Of a stretch of 64,000 nucleotides of DNA, positions 1 to 11,436 are shown piece after piece (the stretch's first letter is position 1; every line of letters starts with the position of its first letter). Under the pieces are notes generated by a model. That model did no database searches. It was not told the origin of the DNA and was given only the letters and a program-made list of their open reading frames with translations. The stretch is from Aegilops tauschii subsp. strangulata (taxonomy: Eukaryota; Streptophyta; Magnoliopsida; Poales; Poaceae), in assembly GCF_002575655.3 (NCBI RefSeq), contig NC_053040.3, forward strand, positions 154,505,148-154,569,147, read 5' to 3'. The position numbers were made by a program, and so were the translations under genes.

Positions 1-256
1 GATCGAAGAAATTCAGAACGTCTCTGAAAAACTTTGAGCCGGGCGGTGCGAAGCCCCGGCTCATGTGATCCGCAAAAATGATCACCTCCCCGTCCTTTGG
101 CTGTGGTCTCTCTTCTGACGGGTCAGGGGCACGGTAGGACATGACATCCTTCTTTGGCAGGTGGCCTGACTTGACAAACTCTGCTAGCGTCTCGTTGGTG
201 ACATTGGACCTCATCCAATTGCAAGTGATAGAGGCTTTAGGAGCTTTGGGAGGCAT
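1..256 (-). CDS. Antisense gene of Gypsy B, start of protein (putative gypsy-type transposon domain)
   Basis: An open frame begins with ATG at 256 and stays open for 85 codons to the left edge, so only the N-terminus is visible. The protein starts MPPKAPKASITCNWM and further on has RGFAPPGSKFFRDVL, which matches my memory of the grass 'putative gypsy type transposon' family (PF04195, Transposase_28). A plausible intron ends just upstream (acceptor TATCATAG at 273) and its donor CACCG|GTGAGT is at 874. The first coding exon would therefore follow a spliced, GC-rich leader. The role of these antisense proteins is not known to me. The frame lacks visible damage, unlike the homologous gene in element C at 7.06-10.86 kb. 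Confidence 0.65.
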   Translation of the reverse strand, partial: MPPKAPKASITCNWMRSNVTNETLAEFVKSGHLPKKDVMSYRAPDPSEERPQPKDGEVIIFADHMSRGFAPPGSKFFRDVLNFFD

Positions 257-272
257 GGTGAAAGTCGGCAGC

Positions 273-1070
273 CTATGATAAAAGGAAACGTCCGGTTTAA
301 GTATAAGCCGGAGGAAAGTTGTAATTCAGTGTTAAGTGGCGGCTTACGGAGGGGACTAATGACATATATCTAAGTGCACCGGGTTATTAAGCCGCCCGAG
401 GTATTGAGAGTAACTCGATTGTCTACGGCCTTATCACAGATGAGCCGGAAAAATTCTATGGCGCATGGTCTCCTTTGAGTCGGAAGATTCTACGACGCGT
501 GGTTTCTTTAAACCGGAAATGTAACCCGCCATGACTCCATTAGTGCAGTTTTTTACTAAGTGTGGTGAAAACAGATTTCACACATTGCGGTAAATATTTT
601 GGATCAAAATGGTCGGGCAAAAGAAAGGTTTCTAGACCTAAAAACAGACGCAGGGGAGTTCTTGAGCTCGAACGAGGCCTTTATGCAGTGAAAAGAGACC
701 TACTTACATTTGGAATGAATACTAAACAGCCGCCGCACTAGTTCTATACTGTACTAAGATCAAAAGGAGGCAGTGAAAATCAAATCTACTGAAGGCCGCG
801 ATGAACTACGAAGAACAGAGGAAGAACTACGGAGCCCTAGTACGGATCTGCCCTATGGAGTGGCAAGTACTCACCGGTGCTGGAGAGTCGCGGAGGTCGT
901 CGCGTTTCCCTGGTCAAATCAGGGTGATGCGGCGGCCTGAGCTGGTGACGACGAGAAGACCCGCGGCGGCGACGGCGGCGGAGCTCGAGCAGCACGGGAA
1001 CAGTGAGAGGAAGGAGACGACAGAGAAGAGAGGAGTGGTTGAAGGCCCGTCGGGCCGGCCTATTTATAAG
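273..1070 (-). promoter_or_regulatory. Promoter, leader exon and intron of the antisense gene in Gypsy B
   Basis: A TATA box on the minus strand (CTTATAAATAGG, about 1059-1070) is followed by a GC-rich leader with CT-rich stretches. A good splice donor (GTGAGT, reading down from 874), an AT-richer intron of about 600 bp and an acceptor (TATCATAG, 273) come next, 17 bases before the ATG at 256. The gene thus seems to have its own promoter inside the retrotransposon, pointing against gag-pol. Seen: the motifs and their order. Inferred: that they work as promoter and intron. Confidence 0.5.
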
Positions 1071-1352
1071 GGCGAGCTCATAAGTGGGCGCGAGAATCAA
1101 GGAGACCACGGCGTGGTTATCTCCCCATGAAATGCCTCGATTTTCGGGATGGCAGTAAAGATAAGATCCGTTGCGGATCTGGTGGAGTAAAAAACGGGCT
1201 TAATGGAAGATGACGTCACGGCGGATTACCCGGAGTCTAGAGAATGACGTCACGCCGGGTTATGGCCTTCACACAAATGGTAAGCCGTAGATTTTTTCTG
1301 TCGAAAGAATTGAATATTGACATGAGCCGGCTCAAATCAATCTGGGGCCTAA

Positions 1353-1870
1353 TGTTGAGGATATAGACCTTAGAGTCACCCGCCAGGAGGGGCCGGGTTA
1401 CTCATATGGTCACTGCCAGAAGCCCGGCGCCAAGCAAGAAGACGGTGGGCCAAAGATGGGCTTAAGACCCGGATATGGCTTAAGGCCCGTAGTCACAATC
1501 ATCATTATGGTAGAACTTGTAGTGCAAGGCAAGAATAGTTGAGAGTCCGAGCCGGACACTTTTATGAGCCGGCCGGGACTCTGAGAGCTGCTGGGCGTCA
1601 GCCTCCCTATATAAAGGGACGACCCGGCAGCAGTTTAGGGACGAGCAAGATCTCATCGAGAGCCAGGCATAGCAGTTTAGCTCCCTGGTCATCGAAACCC
1701 TAATCAATACCCCCTCAACTGGACGTAGGCTTTCACCTTCACCGTAAGGGGCCGAACCAGTATAAACCCTCGTGTTCCTTGTCCCGCTTAACCCCTTCAA
1801 GCTTCCTAGCTGCGATGGCTCCACGACTAAGTCCGAGCTCAAGGACATCTGCCGTGACAATTCCACGACA
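1353..1870 (+). repeat. 3' LTR of Gypsy B
   Basis: The LTR begins TGTTGAGGATATAGACC straight after a polypurine tract and ends with CCACGACA, so it has TG...CA termini and is 518 bp long. A TATA box (CCTATATAAAGGG, about 1606-1618) sets the orientation as plus. The second LTR lies outside the window, so the age cannot be estimated here. Confidence 0.7.
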
Positions 1871-1877
1871 CTATAAC

Positions 1878-4105
1878 TGATTTCTGTGATGAACTACTTT
1901 CCAATAAGGGAGCACATACTGTTACCTCATCAAGTTCTACTTTCCTCCCACTCACTTCTTTTGAGAGAAACTCCTTCTCTAGAAAGGATCCATTCTTAGC
2001 AATGAATATCTTGCCTTCGGATCTGTGATAGAAGGTGTACCCAACAGTCTCCTTTGGGTATCCTATGAAGACACATTTCTCCGATTTGGGTTCGAGCTTA
2101 TCAGGTTGAAGCTTTCTCACATAAGCATCGTAGCCCCAAACTTTAAGAAACAACAACTTGGGTTTCTTGCCAAACCACAGTTCATACGGTGCGTCTCAAC
2201 GGATTTAGATGGTGCCCTATTTAACATGAATGCAGCCGTCTCTAAAGCATAACCCAAAACGATAGCGGTAAATCAGTGAGAGACATCATAGATCACACCA
2301 TATCTAGTAAAGTACGATTACGACGTTCGGACACACCATTACGCTGTGGTGTTCCAGGTGGCGTGAGTTGCGAAACTATTCCGCATTGTTTCAAATGAAG
2401 ACCAAACTCGTAACTCAAATATTCTCCTCCATGATCAGATCATAGGAACTTTATTTTCTTGTTACGGTGATTTTCCACTTCACTCTGAAATTCTTTGAAC
2501 TTTTCAAATGTTTCAGACTTATGTTTCATCAAGTAGATATACCCATATCTGCTCAAATCATCTATGAAGGTAAGAAAATAACGATACCCACCGCGAGCAT
2601 CAGCACTCATCGGACCGCATACATCAGTATGTATTATTTCCAACAAGTCTGTTGCTCGCTCCATTGTTCCGGAGAATGGAGTCTTAGTCATCTTGCCCAT
2701 GAGGCATGGTTCGCAAGCATCAAGTGATTCCAAAAGTCCATCTTCATGGAGTTTCTTCATGCGCTTTACACCAATATGACCTAAACGGCAGTGCCACAAA
2801 TAAGGTGCACTATCATTATTAAACTTATATCTTTTGGCTTCAATACTATGAACATGTGTATCACTACTATCAAGATTTAGTAAAAATAGATCACTCATCA
2901 AGGGTGCATGACCATAAAAGATATTACTCATATAAATAGAACAACCCTTATTCTCTGATTTAAATGAATAACCGTCTCGCATCAAACAAGATCCAGATAT
3001 AATGTTCATGCTCAACGCAGGCACCAAATAACAATTATTTAGGTCTAAAACTAACCCCGAAGGTACATGTAGAGGTAGCGTGCCGATGGCGATCACATCG
3101 ACTTTGGAACCATTTCCCATGCGCATCGTCACCTCGTCCTTAGCCAATCTTCGCTTAATCTGTAGCCCCTGTTTCGAGTTGCAAATATTAGCAACAGAAC
3201 CAGTATCAAATACCCAGGCGCTACTGCGAGCATTAGTAAGGTACACATCAATAACATGTATATCAAATATACCTTTCACTTTGCCATCCTTCTTCTCCGC
3301 CAAATACTTGGGGCAGTTCCGCTTCCAGTGACTAGTCCCTTTGCAGTAGAAGCACTCAGTCTCAGGCTTAGGTCCGGACTTGGGATTCTTCACTTGAGCA
3401 GCAACTTGTTTGTTGTTCTTCTTGAAGTTCCCCTTCTTCCCTTTACCTTTTTTCTGAAACTGGTGGTCTTGTTAACCACAAACACTTGATGGTCCTTCTT
3501 GATTTCTACCTCCACAGCCTTTAGCATTGCGAAGAGCTCGGGAATTGTCTTATCCATCCCTTGCATGTTATAGTTCATCACAAAGCTCTTGTAGCTTGGT
3601 GGCAGTGATTGAAGAACTCTGTCAATGACACTATCATCAGGAAGATTAACTCCCAGTTGAGTCAAGTGGTTGTGGTACCCAGACATTCTGAGTATATGTT
3701 CACTGACAGAACTACTCTCCTCCATTTTGCAGCTGTAGAACTTATTGGAGACTTCATATCTCTCAATCCGGGCATTTGCTTGAAATATTAACTTCAACTC
3801 CTGGAACATCTCATATGCTCCATGACGTTCAAAACGTCGTTGAAGTCCCGGTTCTAAACTGTAAAGCATGGCACACTGAACTATCGAGTAGTCATCAGCT
3901 TTGCTCTGCTAGACGTTCATAACATCTGGCGTTGCTCTTGCAGCGGGTTTGTCACCTAGCGGTGCTTCCAGGACGTAATTATTCTGTGCAGCAATGAGGA
4001 TAATCCTCAAGTTACGGACCCAGTTGTGTAATTGCTACCATCATCTTTCAACTTAGCTTTCTCTAGGAACGCATTAAAATTCAATGGAACAACAACACGG
4101 GCCAT
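1878..4105 (-). pseudogene. Copia gag-protease-integrase remnant of A0
   Basis: Reading from the gag ATG at 4105 the frame is broken several times. A gag piece lies at about 3390-3869. From 3393 to 2440 come a CCHC zinc knuckle (CFYCKGTSHWKRNC), an aspartic protease motif (FDTG), the pre-integrase HH-CC finger (WHCRLGHIG ... CEPCLMGK) and the start of the integrase core (HTDVCGPM). A UGA at about 2440-2442, an Arg position in copy A1, ends that frame. Another frame at about 2156-1880 carries the integrase C-terminal part (FIGYPKETVGY). Reverse transcriptase is not in the window. The polyprotein is dead: stops and frameshifts occur in gag, between gag and protease, and in integrase. Confidence 0.75.
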
Positions 4106-5337
4106 CTATCTACAACAACATAGACATGCGAAATACTATCAGGTACTAAGTTCATGATAAATTAAAGTTTGATTAATCATATTACTTAAGAACTCCCACT
4201 TAGATAGATACCCCTCTAATTATCTAAGTGATCATGTGATCCATATCAACTAAACCATGTCCAATCATCACGTGAGATGGAGTAGTTTTCAATGGTGAAC
4301 ATCACTATGTTGATCATGTCTACTATATGATTCACGCTCGACCTTTCGGTCTCAGTGTTCCGAGGCCATATCTGCATATGCTAGGCTCGTCAAGTTTAAC
4401 CCAAGTATTCTGCATGCGCAAAACTGGCTTGCACCCGTTGTATGTGAACGTAGAGCTTATCACACCCTATCATCACGTGGTGTCTCGGCACGACGAACTG
4501 TAGCAACGGTGCATACTCAGGGAGAACAGTTATACCTTGAAATTTAGTGAGAGATCATCTTATAATGCTACCGTCGAACTAAGCAAAATAAGATGCATAA
4601 AGGATAAACATCACATGCAATCAATATAAGTAATATGATATGGCCATTATCATCTTGTGCCTTTGATCTCCATCTCCAAAGCATCGTCATGATCACCATC
4701 ATCACCGGCTTGACACCTTGATCTCCATCGAAGCATCGTTGTCGTCTCACCAACTATTGCTTCTACGACTATCGCTACCGCTTAGTGATAAAGTAAAGCA
4801 ATTACATGGCGATTGCATTTCATACAATAAAGCGACAACCATATGGCTCCTGCCAGTTGCCGATAACTCTGTTACAAAACATGATCATCTCATACAATAA
4901 AATTTAGCATCATGTCTTGACCATATCACATCACAACATGCCCTGCAAAAACAAGTTAGACGTCCTCTACTTTGTTGTTGCAAGTTTTACGTGGCTGCTA
5001 CGGGCTGAGCAAGAACCATTCTTACCTACGCATCAAAACCACGATGATTTTTCGTCAAGTGTGTTGTTTTAACCTTCAACAAGGACCGGGCATAGTCACA
5101 CTCGATTCAACTAAAGTTGGAGAAACTGACACCCACTAGCCACCTGCGTGCGAAGCACGTCGGTAGAACCAGTCTCGCGTAAGCGTACGGGTAATGTCGG
5201 TCTGAGCCGCTTCATCCAACAATACCGCCGAATCAAAGTATGACATGCTGGTAAGTAGTATGACTATTATCGCCCACAACTCTTTGTGTTCTACTCGTGC
5301 ATATAACATCTACGCATAGACCTGGCTCGGATGCAAC
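4106..5337 (-). other. Untranslated leader of A0
   Basis: About 1.2 kb between the 5' LTR and the gag start. It is non-coding, AT-rich and closely matches the same interval of copy A1 (about 40,060-41,291), including the tracts around 4200-4450 and 4800-5000. I see no additional gene in it. Confidence 0.65.
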
Positions 5338-7061
5338 TGTTGGGGAACGCAGTAATTTCAAAAAAAATCCTACGCACACGCAATATCTATCATGGTGATG
5401 CATAGCAACAAGAGGGGAGAGTGTAGTCCACGTACCCACGTAGACCGTAAGCGGAAGCGTTATGACAACGCGGTTGATGTAGTCGTACGTCTTCACGATC
5501 CGACCGATCCTAGTACCGAAAGTACGGCACCTCCGCGATCTGCACACGTTCGGCTCGGTGACGTCCCACGAACTCTCGATCCAGCTGAGTGTGGAGGGAG
5601 AGCTTCGTCAGCACGACAGCATGATGACGGTGATGATGAAGTTACCGACCCAGGGCTTCGCCTAAGCACTGCAACGATACGACCGAGGTGGAAATCTTTG
5701 GAGGGGGGCACCGCACACGGCTAAGAGATCAACTTGTGTGTCTATGGGGTGCCCCCTCCCCACGTATATAAAGGAGGGAGGGGGAGGCCGGCCGGCCTCT
5801 CTAGGCGCGCCAAGGGGGGAGGAGTCCTCCTCCTAGTAGGTGTAGGACTCCCCCTTTCCTAGTCCCACTAGGAATAGAAGGAAGAGGGGGAGGAGGAAGG
5901 AAAGGGGGGCCGCCCCCCTCACCCAATTCGGATTGGGCTTGGGGGGCGCCCCCTCCTAGGCTGCCCTCTCTTCTCTCCCACTAGGGCCCATTAAGGCCCA
6001 TATACTCCCCGGGGGGTTCTGGTAACCCCCCCCCCCCCCCCGGTACTCCGGTAAATGTCCGAACTCACTCGGAACCATTCTGATGTCCAAACATAGTCAT
6101 CCAATATATCGATCTTTATGTCTCGACCATTTCGAGACTCCTCGTCATGTCCGTGATCATATCCGGGACTCCGAACAACCTTCGGTACATCAAAACACAT
6201 AAACTCATAATAATGATCGTCACCGAACGTTAAGCGTGCGGACCCTACGGGTTCGAGAACTATGTAGACATGACCGAGACTCATCTCCGGTCAATAACCA
6301 ATAGCGGAACCTGGATGCTCATATTGGTTCCTACATATTCTATGAAGATCTTTATCGGTCAAACCGCACAACAACATACGTAGTTCCCTTTGTCCTCGGT
6401 ATGTTACTTGCCCGAGATTCGATCGTCGGCAACCTAGTTCATCTTGTTACTGGCAAGTCCCTTTACTCGTTCCATAATGCATCATCCCTCAACTAACTCA
6501 TTAGTCACAATGCTTGCAAGGCTTATAGTGATGTGTATTACCGAGAGGGCCCAGAGATACCTCTTTGATACTCAGAGTGACAAATCCTAATCTCGATCTA
6601 TGCCAACTCAATAAACATGATCGGAGACACCTGTAGAGCATCTTTATAATCACCCAGTTACGTTGTGATGTTTGATAGCACACTAAGTGTTTCTGGTATT
6701 CGGGAGTTGCATAATCTCATAGTCATAGGAACATGTATAAGTTATGAAGAAAACAATAGCAACAAACTAAATGATCATCGTGCTAAGCTAACGGATGGGT
6801 CAAGTCAATCACATCATTCTCTAATGATGTGATCCCGTTTATCAAATAACAACTCTTTGTCCATGGCTAGGAAACTTAACCATCTTTGATTAACGAGCTA
6901 GTCAAGTAGAGGCATACTAGTGACACTCTGTTTGTCTATGTATTCACACATGTACTAAGTTTCCGGTTAATACAACTCTAACATGAATAATAAACATTTA
7001 TCATGATATAAGGAAATATAAATAACAACTTTATTATTGCCTCTAGGGCAAATTTCCTTCA
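5338..7061 (-). repeat. 5' LTR of A0 (Angela/BARE type)
   Basis: In plus orientation it runs from TGTTGGGGAACG to CAAATTTCCTTCA, 1,724 bp, matching the two LTRs of A1 over the whole length. It contains an uninterrupted run of C residues at about 6027-6042 that A1 lacks, and a minus-strand TATA box (TTATATACGTG) near 5762-5772. The ends are TG...CA. Confidence 0.85.
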
Positions 7062-10000
7062 CGCACTTCCTTCGCGGCTTCGGCCTGCCGGCGAGCGGCT
7101 TCCTCCATTCCTTCCTTCAATTCTACCGACTCCAGCCGCACCACCTCACACTGAACACGATGGTGCTGCTTTCGGCCTTTGTCACGCTCTGCGAAGGCTA
7201 CCTCGGAGTTCTCCCCACTCTCGAGCTCTGGGGGAATTCTTCTTCACCAAGCTCGGCACCGCCGCCAAGAGCGAGGCGACTCAGTGCGGAGCCTTCATCA
7301 CGGTGCGGCGCCCATGTATTGGGAATTGCTTCCCGTCCATCAGCTTGACGCAGTCGGTCAAGCTGTGGCAAAAATCATACTTCTACGTCAAGAACGTCAA
7401 CCTGGCGATCGACTTCGTCAACCTGCCGGCTTACGAAGCCGGCCCGCCGGCTGAGCCCCGCACCAACTGGACCTTCAAGCTGAGGACGCTGTCAGCTGCC
7501 TCCGCCGCTGCCGTCTCCCGGCTCAGGGTGATGATGGAGTCGGAGGGCCTCAAAGCCTCGGACTTGCTGACCGCCTTTGTGGAGCACCGGGTTCTCCCTC
7601 TTCAAGGTCGGCCTCATCTGATCAGCCGGATGAGCGGGCATCGAGACCCGTGCCGAATGTCCACTAGGGAGATGCCGGCCATGGAGGTGGCCCGCCTAGT
7701 GAACGAGATCTCGAACTACAAACTCTCGGAGTCAGAGTGGCACTTCAGCAAGCGGCCGTATTCCCGTGCACACCCGTCGCCTACGGTAAGCTCTTAACTC
7801 TTTTTTTCTCTTTTGTCTATCTGGTTCTTCTTCGCCACCTGATCAGTTGGTCATGATGCAGCTCCTCACGACCCAGCCGGCAGCCGACGACCTCGAGCAG
7901 GGCCAGGCGTACATGCCGGACCGGTCTGTGAGTGATGTGGACGACCCCGACTTGGGGGCGGCCGCCATGGAGGAAGACGACGCCACAGGCGGTGGCGATG
8001 GAGTAGGCGGCTCCGGAGGAGGAGGCGGCCTCGAGGGCTGGGCTGGCAACGATGAGGGGGAGCACGCGCTGCACCGTCCGCCGATCGCCAACAGGGCGGG
8101 GGCGAGCTCCTCAGCAGCGCCGACTGCGCCAGGCGGCGCACCAAAGCGTCGAGTCGGCTCACAGCTGCAAGGCGGCTGGCCGAAGAAACCCAAGGGCTCG
8201 GCCACAGCAACCAGGCGAGAGGAGGCCGCCGCGAAGGCGGCCCGGTTCCAGAGGGCCCCGAAATAGCCGCCGATGGTGTCCCCGTAAGAGCTCGTCTTTT
8301 CTTGTGTTTTCCTTTGTCTTTTTTGTAAACTCCCTCTGAGTTCTTCTTGTCTTGCTTGAACAGGGCCCTCCTCTCCCTTGAGCGGTCGGCCTCTGCCTCC
8401 ATCATCTGGGGGATGGAGGGCTCCGCCAACACCCGCCGCATAGACCCGCTCGCCGACCACTGGGAGGCAAAGGAGAAGAACGCGCGGGAGGCGCGCGAGG
8501 AGCGGGAGGAGGCGGAACGGCAGAGGGAGGTGGCCAAGGCGGCACAGGAGGAGGCGAACGCGGAGGCCAAGGCCCAAGCCGACGCCGCGGCCAAGGCCAG
8601 GGCGGACGCCGTGACCAAGGCCCAGGCGACCGCGGCCGCCAAGGCGCAAGCGGAGGAAGCCACACGTGGCCAGACTCCGCAGCTTATCACCCCCCTGCGC
8701 TCTGCGCCGTCGGCACCAGAGATCCCGGCGCCGACTGGAGCCGGCAATGAGCAGCCGGTCATGGAGAGGGAAGGGGGCGACGCCGCCACCCTGAGGACGG
8801 AGGTGCCTCAGCAAGCGCCGACTGTCGGGGTCCAGGGAAGTTGGACTGTTGTGTCGCCAATGCCTCAAGTCGGCGGCGAGCTAGTGGTGGGGGCAACCCC
8901 AGTTGCTCGTACTCCGGCACGCCGGCGCATGGCGAAGGAGACTTCGGCGCCACGGCCTCAGGAAATCGGGGCCTCGAGCTCGTCGGCCCCAGAGGCGGAG
9001 GCCACTAGTGCCGCCCCGCGAGAGTGGACGCCTGGGGGTGGAACGAGCGTCCTGAACAAGGCTGCGCATGAAGTCCAGTCTATGCTTCAGGCCCCAAGGC
9101 ACCGCCCTCCAAAACTACACGAAGACGTTCCTGGCATCGCGAGCCGTCGTCCGGGTATGTTCCCTGGCCGCTTGTTTCTGATTCTTGTAGTTTTCTTGAA
9201 TTCTTCTGTGGGGGCGCGCCAGCACACCCATTGGGTGTAGCCCCCGATTTCCGGGCCGGCTGCTGAGCACGCGGCTTGGAACTTAAAGGTAAGTTCCGAG
9301 TGCTAACCCTTTCTTCTCTTCTGTTGTCTTTGTTGCAGGATTACCACAACATCCGTGCGGCCACCTTCAACTCCCAGGTCCAGGAGCTGGCCAAGCGGAC
9401 CACTGATTTGGCCGACAGCCGGAGTAAGCACTCCGCTCTTCATTCTCGCGGGGGCGTGCCAGCGCACCCGCGGGGTGTAGCCCCCGAGATTCTGGCCGAC
9501 TGCTGAGCAGTCGGGTCGGGTCTTCCGGCGACCACTTTTCTTTTTTATTTCGTTGAACCGCTCAATCCTTAGTCTCGCGGGGGCGCGCCAGCGCACCCAC
9601 GGGGTGTAGCCCCCGAGATTCGGGCCGACTAGTGAGCAGTCGGGTCGGATCTTCCGGCAGCTACTTCCTTCTTTGTTGATTTGCTTATCGTCTTTTCTTT
9701 CTTGTCTTCTGCAAGAGCCAACACCACCTTACGGCAGCAGCTGGGCGAGGCTCAAATCGCGCTGCACGCCAAGGAGGAGCGCAACATGATGGAGCAAGAG
9801 CGCGACCGCCTGGCCAAGCGGCTGGCTGACCAGGCGTACCAGCACCAGGCGGTGCTGCAGAAGCTTAAGGACGCGGAGGAGGCCCTCCAGGCCAAATTCG
9901 AGACTCAGCGCTCGAACTAGGCCGAGAAGGAGAAGGCCTTGTCGGACGGCTACAGCGAGATCGAGGATCTGCTCGATGGTGAGTTGTCCTTCTTTTTTCT

Positions 10001-10859
10001 TCTGCCTGCCGTCTTGTCATATGAGTCGGCTTCCGGCTTCATACCTCTTTTTTCTTCTTGTGTAGAGTATTTCCCTGGTTACGCCGTCGCCGCCAGCCAA
10101 GCCATCGAGGCTTGCCATGACGAGCGGAGGTTGGCTGGCGCGGAAATCGCGCCCAACGCCCCTCGAACCCTCGCCGAGCAGCTGCTCGCCGTCCAAGCTC
10201 GTCTCCAGCCGGCGCATCAGGCTCTCTGCCGTCTGCAGCATGCCAGAGCCCAGGTGGTCTTCGCCCTCTGGCCGGGTGCTCCACTTCTATGCACCCCCAG
10301 TCGGACCTCCAACTAGTTAGAGGTGGCCATCGGCCGCTTCGAGGCGTGGAAAGGCTACTCCGCCCAGGCAAGTGCACGGCGGGCCTTGGAGTTCATCAAG
10401 GGGTGGTACCCTGGGCTGAACCTAGCCCAGTTGGCCACCCTCCATGCTGAAGCTGGCGAGGAGTTGGCGGCGGTGGCGCCCGAGCTCTATCATTGCGCCA
10501 CGGTGATCGCCGAGTATACGAACACCAGTGCCTTCCTCCCCGAGCTAAATGAGGCGGGTGCTGAGGTGCCGCCCGACTGGTTCGGGCTGAACCCAGAAGA
10601 TGGCGAGGACTCGGTGGAGGAGATCGCCTCCAGCGATGAAGGCGAGGAGGAGGAGGATGAGGACGGTGAAGACGATGCGCCGGATGATGGAGACGACAGG
10701 CGGCCTCAGCCTGACCAAGTCTCAACCAACGAACAGCGCGCCGGCGAGCCGACTGCTGCCGGTGCTGACCAGGCCGAGACCAACCAGGCGGCCGTTCCAC
10801 CACCCGGAGCCTCGACCTCCGCCGACCCCTCAGATCCGACTGCTGCTCCTCTGGCCTAG
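7062..10859 (+). pseudogene. Multi-exon antisense gene of Gypsy C (putative gypsy-type transposon domain)
   Basis: Coding on the plus strand, opposite to gag-pol. The first visible exon starts at the A0 junction with a segment FLRGFGLPASGF ... LCEGYLGVLPTLELW that parallels the protein of Gypsy B. One G is missing near 7231, which shifts the frame. This exon ends at a donor at 7785|GTAAGC, and the next starts at 7847. That exon has an in-frame UAG at 8264-8266 and ends near 8283. The third (8364-9154) is rich in Ala, Glu and Lys (KAAQEEANAEAKAQ-like heptads), a likely coiled coil. Further exons lie near 9339-9421, 9717-9979, 10065-10318 and 10323-10859; the last ends with an acidic, Pro/Ala-rich tail and UAG. 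Exact joins after 9154 are uncertain. Function unknown. Confidence 0.6.
9209..9660. repeat. Three dispersed copies of a GC-rich hairpin motif in introns of the antisense gene
   Basis: Copies start at about 9209, 9447 and 9574. Each is about 80 bp, begins GGGGGCG-GCCAGC-CACCC, continues -GGGTGTAGCCCCCGA, and ends with a GGCCG-CT-TGAGCA block. The first 35 bases can fold on themselves: GGGGGC pairs with GCCCCC and CACCC with GGGTG around a short loop. All three lie in inferred introns, separated by the small exon at 9339-9421. Confidence 0.6.
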
Positions 10860-11436
10860 GTGGCCAAGTTATCTTTTATTTTCCTATTTTGTAATCTCTT
10901 GAACAAAATTGTTAAGTTTGTGCAGTTCCACCCGCTGGGGGTGTATTCAAACTCTGTTGAATGCTGGTCGAGGGCCTTTTGCTATGTAAATTGTCTTTGC
11001 CGATTCCCGACTTGTCTTGCTTTTCTGCTCCTTTGGCTTTTTCCTTTGCTGCCTTCCCTTCGTTGTCGTCTTGCCAGCCGGACAGCCGCTCTGCGGTCTG
11101 TGGCTGGGTCAAGTACTTGGCCATTTTTGGGAAGGCAAGTACTTTAGCCATTGGTAGAGCATAGCAAGTTGAGTTAGAAACCGGCCGGCCGGCTGCTCAA
11201 CAGCCGGTCGGCGAGGCGAGGAGCCGGCTTGGCCTATGCGAATGCTTTAGTCCTTAGCCATTTTTCGTGTGGGCACCATTTCCTGCCTTTAGCTCTTGCC
11301 GGCCGGACAGTCGCTCTGCGAGCTGTGGCTTGTGGCAAGAGAGGGCTTAGGTGCCGGCACACTACTTGTCCGACTGCAGGTAGCATTGACATAGTGCAAG
11401 GCGGCAAGCCCCCGGGCCGACTAGTCGAACCCGATG
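10860..11436. other. Spacer of Gypsy C between antisense gene and pol
   Basis: Non-coding 577 bp after the stop of the antisense gene, probably its 3' untranslated region plus the interval to the convergent pol end. It has several GCCGGCCGG-type palindromic stretches (for example 11,178-11,213) and two similar blocks (about 11,068-11,160 and 11,260-11,345) containing TTTAG/TTAGCCATTT and CCGGACAG motifs. I see no gene. It ends at the LTR of Gypsy E. Confidence 0.5.

Larger units (their letters stand above)
1..1870 (+). mobile_element. Gypsy element B, 3' portion
   Basis: This is the downstream end of a plus-strand LTR retrotransposon; its gag-pol lies left of the window. Reading left to right it holds a gene in antisense orientation (minus strand), a spacer, a polypurine tract (TCTGGGGCCTAA, 1341-1352) and a 3' LTR. 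An antisense gene between pol and the 3' LTR is known for Tat-lineage grass Gypsy elements such as Grande. Immediately right of the LTR the sequence turns into the interior of Angela-type copy A0, so B is inserted in A0. The target duplication cannot be tested because the other end is outside the window; the first five bases after the LTR are CTATA. Confidence 0.75.
1871..7061 (-). mobile_element. Copia element A0 (Angela/BARE/WIS type), 5' part
   Basis: A minus-strand Copia element whose 5' LTR is at 5338-7061 and whose internal region runs leftwards until Gypsy B interrupts it at 1870. It is closely related along its length to copy A1 (34,490-43,007): same LTR ends, same leader and same gag-integrase order. 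The missing RT-RNase H part and the 3' LTR should lie left of the window beyond Gypsy B. The primer-binding site next to the LTR (about 5322-5337) is degraded relative to A1 (GGCTCGGATGCAAC against GGCTCTGATACCAC). It is inserted in the antisense gene of Gypsy C: that gene resumes at 7062. Confidence 0.8.

Noticed and set aside
801..1130. Overlapping open frames of about 90-109 codons on both strands in a GC-rich stretch
   Set aside because: Arg/Pro-rich strings without a recognisable domain; the position between the minus-strand TATA box and a splice donor makes it the leader of the antisense gene of Gypsy B.
7866..8868. Long minus-strand frames (over 300 codons) opposite the antisense gene of Gypsy C
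   Set aside because: They mirror the Ala/Lys/Glu-rich coding exons on the plus strand; their content is Arg/Ser/Ala-rich with no domain, a known artefact of GC-rich third positions.
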